From positions 1,116,001 to 1,180,000 of the forward strand of contig NZ_AP021874.1 of the NCBI RefSeq assembly GCF_009688945.1: 64,000 nt of DNA. Reading direction: 5' to 3'. The notes under the pieces are model-generated. The model did not search any database, had not been told where the DNA came from, and was given only the letters and a program-made list of their open reading frames with translations. The DNA comes from Desulfosarcina alkanivorans. Lineage in GTDB: Bacteria > Desulfobacterota > Desulfobacteria > Desulfobacterales > Desulfosarcinaceae. The translations under genes and the position numbers were made by a program. Numbering within the stretch: position 1 is the stretch's first letter; every line of letters begins with the position of its first letter. This document shows, piece after piece, positions 35,644 through 43,626 of this stretch.

Positions 35644-38600
35644 AGAGATCACCTACGTCCAACTGACGGAAAGCCGGATCCGGGAGATCAAGGACCTCGT
35701 GGCCGCCTGGCCTCAGGAGACCAAAGCCTTCATGCGGGCCCGCCTCAATCAATACCGGCCGCCCATGGGATTGATCAACACGGTCCTGGAGACCTTTCTC
35801 TCCTTTTTTGTAGAAGCCCCTGAAAAAACCTTCAACGTCCTCAAAGACCCGGATATCCTCACCGACTGGCAGATGCGGTTCGAGATTTCGGGCCATACCA
35901 ACCCCCAGGAGGCCTGGAACAAAATCCTCGAAAAGGAGGTATCCGCCAAAGACTATCGTTACCTGATCTCTCTTCTGGACAAAGAACTGGTCGACGTCCA
36001 TATCCCCGTCGAACTCTACGACCTGTTCGAGAAAGTCTATCGCGCCCACCTCCGAAAAGAGTACATTTCGGATGCCAGCGTTCCCAAAGCGTCCCTGCTC
36101 CTGTTTGTCGGCCCGTCCGGGAGCGGAAAAACGTCCACCGTCAACCAGGCCATTGACCGGATCATTTTCGGAAACGACGTATTGCCGGAAGTGGATCTTC
36201 ATCAAAAAAAAGAAGAAGTGCTCGCCGGTGAACCCTTTTGGAAAACCATTGAAGAAATCGATCCGACGCTGGCCATTGAAATGTCCCGGCGAAAGAAACT
36301 GAAGTTTTACAAGCGTCTGTCCAGGATCCCCCTGTTGCGGCGAATCCTGAAAAAAAGGATCGGGCAGGGGCTGTCCAAACTCCAGGAACAGGGTATCTGG
36401 GTGGACTATGCCATGGTCACCCCCAATGATTTCCAGACCGCGCTGGCCGGTGAACCCGGCAACTATTTTAAAAAAGCCCTGGGCGACCCCCGGAAAACGT
36501 CGATCCGGCATGTCGAAGAGGCCCACAGCGCTTTCGGGAAAGCCACCGGCCGGGATTCCGGCGTTGCCCGCCAGCAACGGACCCTCGTGGACACCTCCAA
36601 TATCGTTCTGGACGAAATCATCAGCGGCAAAAGGGATTGCCTGCTCATCGCCACCACGGATCAGCCCGAACGCTTCGACGGCGCCATCTACCGCCGATTT
36701 GTGGAAAAAGGCAGCATCATCAACATTTCCGATTACTGGACCAATCCGGAGAACCTCAAGGAAGTGGTGCGGCTCGAACTGCTCAGGAACGACATCCTGG
36801 TGGCGTCCGACCAGAACGAAAACGCATGCCAGTCAGCCAAATGCCTGCTGCCGAAAGACGTATCGGAGACGGTGGACAAGCTCTACGCCATTTTCAGGGA
36901 ACGCACGTTGAAAGTGATCCCCTCCTACGTGCGAAAACTGGTCCATTCCATCATCCAGATCAAGGGGGATTTCAACGCCTCCTACCTGGACGATGCCATG
37001 CTGGTGAGAAAAGCCTTTGAACTGGTGGCCCAGAACTCCTACGGCGATCTTTACAAAAAAGTGGTCGGCCGCATGGATCGGGATGTCAAATGGGAAGCCT
37101 ACGTGGGAAGCATCAAGGACATCTTTTCGGAGATGACCAATAATTGCCTGTATTACAATGTCAGCGAAGAAAAAGGCGTGGTGCTCAACGGCCCGCCGGG
37201 AAGCGGCAAAACCTTTCTGGTGCGCACCTGGCTGAGCGAGAACACCGAGGTTCACGACATCGCCACCAGCGCCAGCGCCCTGCAGGACCCGGCCAACCCC
37301 GTCGACGGCGCGGTGGACAACCTGGAAAAAGTATACGACATCGCCAAAATGATCGCACCGACCGTGGTTTTCTTCGATGAAGGGGATGCCCTGGCACCCA
37401 AACGCAGCGGTACCGGCGGCAATCCGTCTGACAAACTGACCAATAAATTCCTGAATCTGATCGATGGGGAAACACCGCTGCACAAAGTGTTCACCGTGCT
37501 CACCACCAACCGCCTGGATATTCTGGATCCGGCCCTGATTCGTTCCAAGCGCCTGAAGGTACAGGAGATCAAGGGCCTGCTGAAGAAAAAGGATATCGCT
37601 CAAATCGTGGAAAACGCGTTGACGGAGATTCCCCTGGCACCGGATCTGGACACGGACCGTATCGTCGAGGCGGCCAAGGGCATCTGCAATACGCCGGCGG
37701 ATTACGCCGCCTTTGTCGAAAAAGCCAGGTCCCTGCGCAATACGGAGTTCGAGGTCATCCAGCGCCTCCGTCAGATTCGCCATGACCCCATAAAAGCCCG
37801 GGAAAATTTCGTCAAATTCAACTTCAAGACGCTCATGGGAATCCTGGAAGCGGCCGATCGGGAAAGCCGGCTGAAAAAAGCCGCCCGGGGTGCGCCTGAA
37901 CGGTTCCTGGACAACTATGAAGCGATTTTAAAATTGCTGAAACCGATCGAAGGGCCGCAGGACTATCCCATGGTCGCCAGCCATCTCAAGTCGGCCCGGC
38001 ACGAAATCTCGGAAAGTCCGACCAAAAAGGGCAAGGTGGTGCTCGATGACTTCCTGGAGGCGGAGTTGAGCCAGGAGCCTCAAGTGGGGTTCATCATCGG
38101 CGTGGGCGCCAACGACGTGACCGGCGTTCTTTTGCCCATCGCCACCAGCCTCACCTACAGCCTGTCTTCGGAAAAGGTCATGGTCACCGGCGCGGTGTCA
38201 TCATCGTCTTCGGCCGGCGCCCAGATGGAAATGGCCGTCCAGATGACCCAGCAGAGCGCCCATGAAGCCCTGACCATGGTCAAAAACTACCTGCAGGACA
38301 TGGACCCCAAGGTCAGCGCCGCCCGGCTGCTCGGCGAGTTCCTGGACAAGTATACCATCCACCACCAGCTGCTTTCCGCGTCCTACAGCGTGGGCGGACC
38401 GTCTGCGGGATACGCCCTGGCCATCAACACCCTGTCGGCGCTGATGCACCTCCCCGTGTACCATGACTTCGGCATCACGGGGGCGCCCTGGACCAAAGGC
38501 GTCAAACGCGGCGAGGTGGGCGGTTCGGTCATCATCGGCGGCCAGCGTAAAAAAACGGAAAAGGTGCTCATGTACCTCCGGCGCATGTACATGCCGTTAA

Positions 38601-39037
38601 AAAATTACATGGATCTCGAACAGGAGTTCCTGGTCAACTATTGGGACCAGGACAAGGATATTCTCGGGGTCACCCATTTCGGCGATCTGGTGCCCGAAGT
38701 GATCTGGCTGGACCCTGAGTACGAACAGGTCATTCAGGACCTGATTGCCCTCAGGATCCGATACAAAAGGGAGAAATACCAGGGGCAGCGGCCCGATGAA
38801 GCGATCAAAGCGGAGATCCTGAAAAAGAAAGAAATTCTGAAAATCCGTGCCGAAAAAGAGATTAAAAACCGCCTGATTGCCCTGCGCCGCTACCTGAGAA
38901 GCCCGGCAAAGGATCCTCACCTGTCACTGGAAGAAATATACCGCCGGCGGGAATCGCCCCTGAACCGTATGGCCGATCCGGTCAAGCGGTTGCTCCAGAA
39001 AGTGCGTTCACGAAAGAAAAAATTGACCGCTTCGTAA
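35624..39037 (+). CDS. dual-AAA+ Lon-like ATP-dependent protease
   Basis: 1137 aa from ATG 35624 (GAGGGAGAAGAAG upstream). N domain 1-150; AAA module 1 with Walker A GPSGSGKT (163-170), a Walker-B-like SIRHVEEAH (about 293-301) and sensor LIATTDQPERFD; AAA module 2 with Walker A GPPGSGKT (523-530), Walker B VVFFDEGD (581-588), sensor VLTTNRLD and an arginine-finger region DPALIRSKRL; a Lon (S16) protease domain from about 815, with catalytic Ser927 in SVGGPSAGYA and Lys977 in IGGQRKKTEK, 50 residues apart (43 in E. coli Lon). A basic helical tail (1040-1137) follows. No Lon N-terminal substrate domain. Likely an ATP-dependent membrane-linked protease with the SPFH proteins. Its TAA lies in a dispersed repeat. 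Confidence 0.88.
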   Translation: MTRRLTREITYVQLTESRIREIKDLVAAWPQETKAFMRARLNQYRPPMGLINTVLETFLSFFVEAPEKTFNVLKDPDILTDWQMRFEISGHTNPQEAWNKILEKEVSAKDYRYLISLLDKELVDVHIPVELYDLFEKVYRAHLRKEYISDASVPKASLLLFVGPSGSGKTSTVNQAIDRIIFGNDVLPEVDLHQKKEEVLAGEPFWKTIEEIDPTLAIEMSRRKKLKFYKRLSRIPLLRRILKKRIGQGLSKLQEQGIWVDYAMVTPNDFQTALAGEPGNYFKKALGDPRKTSIRHVEEAHSAFGKATGRDSGVARQQRTLVDTSNIVLDEIISGKRDCLLIATTDQPERFDGAIYRRFVEKGSIINISDYWTNPENLKEVVRLELLRNDILVASDQNENACQSAKCLLPKDVSETVDKLYAIFRERTLKVIPSYVRKLVHSIIQIKGDFNASYLDDAMLVRKAFELVAQNSYGDLYKKVVGRMDRDVKWEAYVGSIKDIFSEMTNNCLYYNVSEEKGVVLNGPPGSGKTFLVRTWLSENTEVHDIATSASALQDPANPVDGAVDNLEKVYDIAKMIAPTVVFFDEGDALAPKRSGTGGNPSDKLTNKFLNLIDGETPLHKVFTVLTTNRLDILDPALIRSKRLKVQEIKGLLKKKDIAQIVENALTEIPLAPDLDTDRIVEAAKGICNTPADYAAFVEKARSLRNTEFEVIQRLRQIRHDPIKARENFVKFNFKTLMGILEAADRESRLKKAARGAPERFLDNYEAILKLLKPIEGPQDYPMVASHLKSARHEISESPTKKGKVVLDDFLEAELSQEPQVGFIIGVGANDVTGVLLPIATSLTYSLSSEKVMVTGAVSSSSSAGAQMEMAVQMTQQSAHEALTMVKNYLQDMDPKVSAARLLGEFLDKYTIHHQLLSASYSVGGPSAGYALAINTLSALMHLPVYHDFGITGAPWTKGVKRGEVGGSVIIGGQRKKTEKVLMYLRRMYMPLKNYMDLEQEFLVNYWDQDKDILGVTHFGDLVPEVIWLDPEYEQVIQDLIALRIRYKREKYQGQRPDEAIKAEILKKKEILKIRAEKEIKNRLIALRRYLRSPAKDPHLSLEEIYRRRESPLNRMADPVKRLLQKVRSRKKKLTAS

Positions 39038-39165
39038 AAAGCTTTTTCAGGCCACCCATGGCCATATATCCCAATATCCGAAAGGAACCGAAAAGGCGTG
39101 GGAGCGGCTTCCAGCCGCGATCATCCCATTGCATCGCGGCTGGAAGCCGCTCCCACGAAAAAAGA
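39030..39165. repeat. dispersed intergenic palindromic repeat, copy 2
   Basis: Partner of 16216-16343. It keeps a nearly complete long hairpin: GGAGCGGCTTCCAGCCGCGA and its inverse ending GAAGCCGCTCC around a short loop. The stop codon of the protease gene (TTCGTAA) is part of the repeat. Confidence 0.78.
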
Positions 39166-39319
39166 CGCGATTCTGATTGGTTCCTCACAAATCCGGTGAC
39201 TGCGTTAGGCCTCATTCCTCGACACGAAAGATCCTGGCCCAAAGAACCAGGCGTTGCTTGTCCTTTGAAAAGGGGCGGTAGCCGCCTGACGGTTAATCGG
39301 GCAACCAGAATTCAGTGCC

Positions 39320-39403
39320 GCCGCCCCGTTGAACGAGGTCTGAACACGGATGAAACTTGTGCGTTTTCATACACGTTGAAGAGCAGTTAAAATTCCCGAA
39401 TAA
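39320..39403 (+). repeat. 84-bp dispersed repeat (inverted partner 57510-57593)
   Basis: GCCGCCCCGTTGAACGAGGT, CTGAACAC, GATGAAAC, TGTGCGTTTTCATACA and TTAAAATTCCCGAATAA are shared with 57510-57593 on the opposite strand, about 90 percent identical overall. Non-coding. Confidence 0.8.
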
Positions 39404-39411
39404 AAGGCCCG

Positions 39412-40632
39412 TCATTGGCCAGCGGGGTCCAGGCCGATCTCTCGCCCTTCGACCACCCGGCAGACGATCTGATGGAGCGCATCCGGCACGTGCGCCACCG
39501 GCCCCTTGACCGCCATGAAATCCGCCCGCATTCCCGGGGCAAGCTTGCCTCTTTCGGGCAGGCCCATGAGCAGCGCGCCGTTCCGGCTGGCGCATCGAAT
39601 GGCCCCTTCCACGCTGTATCCCGCTGAGATGAAGAGCCTGAGTTCCTCCTGTACCGACGATCCGTGATGCACGCCCGGACTGCCGGCATCGGTTCCCAGG
39701 GCAAGGGTCACCCCCATTTCCCTGGCGGCATGGATCTGCGCCAGCTGGTGCTCCAGGTTCTTTCTGGACACGTCGGCAAAAGAGGGATCGCTTCGGTGTC
39801 CCTGATTTTTCAGGTAATCGCCATAGGCCTTCATGGTCACGGCCGTCGGCACCCAGACCACGCCGGTATCGGCCAGCCGGCGCATGTTTTCCTTCCCCAT
39901 GAAAAACCCGTGCTCGATGCTGCTGCACCCGGCAAGAACAGCCAGCTTGACCGGTTGGTGGCCATTGGCGTGGACCATGGTGGACAGCCCCCGTTTTCTG
40001 GCTTCCGCAACCACCGCCGCCAATTCGCTCTCATCGAACTGCGGCGCAGATTCCACACCGAACTGGGTCAGACTGTTCAGGCCCGAATTGACCAATTTCA
40101 GATGGTCCCGCCGCGTATTTTCACCGAAGGCACTCTGGACCAGGGTCTTTCCGGCTTCCACCGGAATGCCGATCAGTTTGCCATATCGGCCCGGTGCGTG
40201 GCGGGCCCGGCCCGGGGATGCGACGGTAACCGTCGTCGGAGAACGCGGGTCCGCGTCCCCCTTGTACCTCAGGGTATCGCCATTGTGGTCTCCGCCGTCG
40301 CGAACGGCCAGCACGCCGCACCTCAGGTGCTGGCGAAGGTGCTTGGCAATCGTGTCACGGCGGTCCGCGTAGGTGCTGGTCAGCTGCTTGCGGCGTAAAG
40401 CCGGCGTGGTGGTGCCGGACATCACCAGATGAACATGGCTGTCGACCAACGCCGGAAACACCGTGCACGCCGAGAGATCGACAATGGTCATTCCTTGTGG
40501 CTGCGGCGTTTCGGCGTTCGAGATTCGCTGGATCCGCCCCGCGTTGACAGTAATGATCCGATTTTCGACGGCCGGCGTTCCGGTCCCGTCAACGAGCCAT
40601 CCAACCCGGTAACCGATAGTCGTTGAAGTCAT
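39412..40632 (-). CDS. amidohydrolase (imidazolonepropionase-like)
   Basis: 406 aa from ATG 40632. Metal-dependent amidohydrolase TIM barrel: HxH in ALVDSHVHLVM, the next metal ligand region MVHANGHQPVK and CSSIEHGFFMG, and the catalytic Asp in LALGTDAGSPGVHHGSS; the small beta domain is built from both termini (VGWLVDGTG and ADFMAVKGPVAHVPDAL). It is close to the imidazolonepropionase-like/prolidase group, whose substrates range widely, so none is assigned. Ends with a short C-terminal tail. Nudix gene lies 155 bases upstream in the same direction. Confidence 0.87.
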   Translation of the reverse strand: MTSTTIGYRVGWLVDGTGTPAVENRIITVNAGRIQRISNAETPQPQGMTIVDLSACTVFPALVDSHVHLVMSGTTTPALRRKQLTSTYADRRDTIAKHLRQHLRCGVLAVRDGGDHNGDTLRYKGDADPRSPTTVTVASPGRARHAPGRYGKLIGIPVEAGKTLVQSAFGENTRRDHLKLVNSGLNSLTQFGVESAPQFDESELAAVVAEARKRGLSTMVHANGHQPVKLAVLAGCSSIEHGFFMGKENMRRLADTGVVWVPTAVTMKAYGDYLKNQGHRSDPSFADVSRKNLEHQLAQIHAAREMGVTLALGTDAGSPGVHHGSSVQEELRLFISAGYSVEGAIRCASRNGALLMGLPERGKLAPGMRADFMAVKGPVAHVPDALHQIVCRVVEGREIGLDPAGQ

Positions 40633-40786
40633 AGTGAACACAGGTGCCAGGATTGATGCCGATGGGTTATGGGCGATTGGATCCCGCTCCGAATACGATC
40701 TGACCGGCCTTTCGCCCCGAAATTATCAATTCTTTCCCTATAGCCGACCCGCCTTCGGACTTCAACCCCTGCCGCAGGCCAAAAGG

Positions 40787-41191
40787 TCAATCAAGGGGAA
40801 TGTCCCCGTTTTCCAGACGGCGGACAAAGGGCAGGTCCGCCGGGGTAAACGGATAATCGGCCAGCTGGCCGGGAAATACCCACCGGACGGCCTGATGGGA
40901 GATCAGCCTGAGCGGCCTGCCATTCCACGATACCCGATAGGCCATCAGGTCGATGGAGATATGATCGTAATGATAAACGCAGGATCCGAGGAACCGGCCG
41001 ACAGCGGCATCCATGGCCAGTTCCTCACGAAGTTCCCGCTTCAGGCACTGCTCCGGGGTCTCGCCGGCTTCCATTTTACCGCCGGGGAATTCCCACATGC
41101 CTGCCAGCCGGTCGTTCGGGCGTCGCTGGGCGATCAATATGGTGCCGTCGTGAATAATGATGGCGGCGGTAACCCTCAGGATGGATGTCAT
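40787..41191 (-). CDS. Nudix hydrolase (MutT-like)
   Basis: 134 aa. The Nudix box GX5EX7REUXEEXGU is complete: GGKMEAGETPEQCLKRELRE-EL. The strand before it (AIIIHDGTILIAQRRPNDRLAGMWEFPGG) matches MutT-type 8-oxo-dGTP pyrophosphatases. A TTG 24 bases upstream would add 8 residues; ATG 41191 starts right at the first beta strand. Likely sanitises oxidised nucleotides or prepares a nucleotide substrate. Confidence 0.9.
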   Translation of the reverse strand: MTSILRVTAAIIIHDGTILIAQRRPNDRLAGMWEFPGGKMEAGETPEQCLKRELREELAMDAAVGRFLGSCVYHYDHISIDLMAYRVSWNGRPLRLISHQAVRWVFPGQLADYPFTPADLPFVRRLENGDIPLD

Positions 41192-41316
41192 GGCGTTAAC
41201 GGGTCGTTGGTCCAATGCGGGCTCAAGACGGCCCGCAAATCATAACCGGCCTGCAGGTCACCGGCAACCGACGCAATCATAATGCCCCGGTGCCATTGAA
41301 CACACAGGCCGGCAGA

Positions 41317-41823
41317 CTATTCATCCAGAAAAATATAACCGTCTTTATCGCGTTCCACGCGCGTGATTCCGGGATGCCTGCTCTCCAGCGCTTTCAAAAT
41401 GGCATCCCGGTTCCTGACTTTACGAATCAGCCGATCCCTTTCGGTGGCCAGATCAATGGATTCCAGCGCACGCAGGATGGTGAGCTTGAGATCCTGATCG
41501 TCCCAGGGTTTTTGAATAAATTTATAAACGCCGGCGTCGTTGATCGCCTCCATCACGATTTCCACCTTGGCCTGTCCGGTGAGCATGATGCCCAGGATAT
41601 GAGGGTGATCTGCTTTCACGGCCTTGAGAAATTCGAGACCGTTCATGCCGGGCATGTTATAGTCGCTGATGATCAGGCTGACTTCCCTGGCCTCCAGAAT
41701 GTTGAGCGCGTCGGCGCCGCTCTCGGCTGTAAACAGGGTATACGGCTCTTTTCTCAGCGCTCGCTGGAAAGCCTTGAGCACACTGGGTTCATCGTCAACC
41801 ATGAGAATCGCGTGTTGTGACAT
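41317..41823 (-). CDS. response regulator, REC plus short helical tail
   Basis: 168 aa from ATG 41823 (AAAGGAACAGAC upstream). Receiver domain: ILMVDDEPSVLKAF, phosphoacceptor in LIISDYNMPGMNG, GIMLTG and KFIQKPWDD. The KFIxKPW motif is the same as in the next genes, showing common ancestry with the RpfG/HD-GYP group. The tail carries no recognised output domain. Last gene of the signalling operon. Confidence 0.88.
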   Translation of the reverse strand: MSQHAILMVDDEPSVLKAFQRALRKEPYTLFTAESGADALNILEAREVSLIISDYNMPGMNGLEFLKAVKADHPHILGIMLTGQAKVEIVMEAINDAGVYKFIQKPWDDQDLKLTILRALESIDLATERDRLIRKVRNRDAILKALESRHPGITRVERDKDGYIFLDE

Positions 41824-41933
41824 GTCTGTTCCTTTCAATGGACCGGCCGCCGGTCGGTGCGTTCAGGTATATGTATTCGGATAGCCTCTTTTTACGCCAT
41901 TCGCCCCGGCGTGACAACCTGTCCGCCGGCGAA

Positions 41934-42767
41934 TCATGGGGCGCCAGCCGCCGCTGACAGGGTCATGATAACCCCCTGCCCCTGATACCTGCCGGTCAGG
42001 GGAATCAATTCCATTTTAAATGACCGGCCATCGTTGCTGGCTCCTGAAATGGTGCATTTTTTCAATGTTGTCAAACAATTGCCCACCTGCAACCTCACAT
42101 CGGCATCGAAGAATTCGTTCACGTTGCCACCCAATTGGATGGCGTGTCCGCCCCCCAATCGCCGATGAAGGGCCTTGTTGGCCATGACCACCATCATTTC
42201 CGAACTGATGCCCATGATCGGAACCGGCAGGTCATCCAGGATGGCATGCGAAACCTGGAGGGCCCGGTTCTGAAATTCCAGGTTCCGGGTACGCTCCAGA
42301 ATGATGTTTTCCAGATTCTCGTTGACCCGTTTCAGTTCCTGATTCTGCTGCAACACCTGATCGTGGAGGCGCTTGTTGTCCTGTACCAGATCATACTGCT
42401 CCATCGCCTGCCGGATTTCCAGCTTGAGGTTCTGGTCATTCCACGGCTTGAGGAAAAACTTGTACAGATGGCCCTCGTTGATCGCCTCGCTGATACTGTC
42501 CACGTCTGTGTATCCGGTAAGAATGATCCGGATGGCTTCCGGGTAGGCGTCTTTGACCTTCTTTAAGAATTCGGTGCCGTTCATCTCCGGCATGCGCTGG
42601 TCCGATACCACCACATGGACTTCATTTTCGGAAAGGATTTTCAGGCCTTCTCTCCCGCTGTTACCCGTCAACACCCTGAACGTTTCTTTGCGCAGCAGTC
42701 GTTTGAGCGCGTTGAGGATATTCTGCTCATCATCGATGCATAACAATGTACGTTCTTTTTTTTCCAT
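41934..42767 (-). CDS. response regulator: REC, coiled coil, PAS-like domain
   Basis: 277 aa from ATG 42767, behind AAGGGATAGCAAG. REC domain (LLCIDDEQNILNALKRLLRK, phosphoacceptor in VVVSDQRMPEMNG, FFLKPWND), a coiled coil (DLVQDNKRLHDQVLQQNQEL onward), and a C-terminal segment (180-277) that looks like a PAS domain (ILDDLPVPIMGISSEMMVVM with NEFFDADVRLQV). No kinase or GGDEF follows, so output is probably through protein contact. Gap to HDOD gene only 4 bases. Confidence 0.85.
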   Translation of the reverse strand: MEKKERTLLCIDDEQNILNALKRLLRKETFRVLTGNSGREGLKILSENEVHVVVSDQRMPEMNGTEFLKKVKDAYPEAIRIILTGYTDVDSISEAINEGHLYKFFLKPWNDQNLKLEIRQAMEQYDLVQDNKRLHDQVLQQNQELKRVNENLENIILERTRNLEFQNRALQVSHAILDDLPVPIMGISSEMMVVMANKALHRRLGGGHAIQLGGNVNEFFDADVRLQVGNCLTTLKKCTISGASNDGRSFKMELIPLTGRYQGQGVIMTLSAAAGAP

Positions 42768-42771
42768 CTTG

Positions 42772-43626
42772 CTATCCCTTGTTGAAAAAGTCACAGGCCA
42801 GGGTCATTTCCTGCCTGGCCTGGGGAAACCAGGCGGCGCTCTCTTTAAGCGTCCCGGTCACGGGTCCGCGAATACCCTCAGGAATCACTCCGGGTTCGAT
42901 CCGGCAGCCCGGGATGCTGTCCATTACGTTGACCAGGGTATCGGCGACGGACACCAGGCCGGCCAGGTTGTCGTCAGCGCCCCTGGCACAGGCGCCGTGA
43001 TGGTTTTTAATGGACCGTCTCAAAGGTTCCGGTAACATCCACCTCCGGGCCAGGACGCTGCCGATAAGGTGATGGGGATAGGTGTCTCCGTTTTTTTCGG
43101 CTGCGGAAAATGTCATATCCCCGGATGCGGTTGCGCCAATCAGTTCGACGAACACGTCCGGGAAATGGTTGACCAGTATAATCTTGCCGATGTCATGGAC
43201 CAGTCCCGCCGTGAAGGCCTCTTCCGGAAGGGCCAGCCTGGTTCGGGACGCCAGATGCCGACTGATCACGGCCACGCTGATGGAATGGGTCCAGAAGCGG
43301 GAGATATCGAACCCGTCGAAGGTGGCGCTGGTTTTCAGGCAGTCGATGACCGAAACCGTCACAACGGCATGTTGAACCGTACTGTAGCCCATCAGCGTCA
43401 CGGCATGGCGCAGGCTGGCGATCCTGCTTTTAAATCCGTAAAAGGAAGAATTCACCAGGCGCAGCATCTTAAGGGCCAGGGACTGGTCTTTCTCCAGCAT
43501 GCCCACCAGGTTTTCGATTGGCGTGTTCACGTCCTGGAGCATGCGGTTGATCTCCATGGCAACCGACGGCAGGGTGGGCAGGTCAGTGATGGATTCGATT
43601 TTTTTAATCATCTGTTGTCTGTTCAT
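42772..43626 (-). CDS. HDOD-domain protein
   Basis: 284 aa. Full HDOD domain from residue 14: DLPTLPSVAMEINRMLQD, LALKMLRLVNSSFYGFKSRI, MGYSTVQHAVVTVSVID, FWTHSISVAVISRHLA and EAFTAGLVHDIGKIILVNHF, with the HD of LVHDIGK kept and HHLIGSVLARRW after it. HDOD proteins take part in signalling, often with c-di-GMP enzymes, and are believed to be non-catalytic scaffolds. Overlaps the next gene upstream (43623-43626, ATGA). Confidence 0.92.
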   Translation of the reverse strand: MNRQQMIKKIESITDLPTLPSVAMEINRMLQDVNTPIENLVGMLEKDQSLALKMLRLVNSSFYGFKSRIASLRHAVTLMGYSTVQHAVVTVSVIDCLKTSATFDGFDISRFWTHSISVAVISRHLASRTRLALPEEAFTAGLVHDIGKIILVNHFPDVFVELIGATASGDMTFSAAEKNGDTYPHHLIGSVLARRWMLPEPLRRSIKNHHGACARGADDNLAGLVSVADTLVNVMDSIPGCRIEPGVIPEGIRGPVTGTLKESAAWFPQARQEMTLACDFFNKG

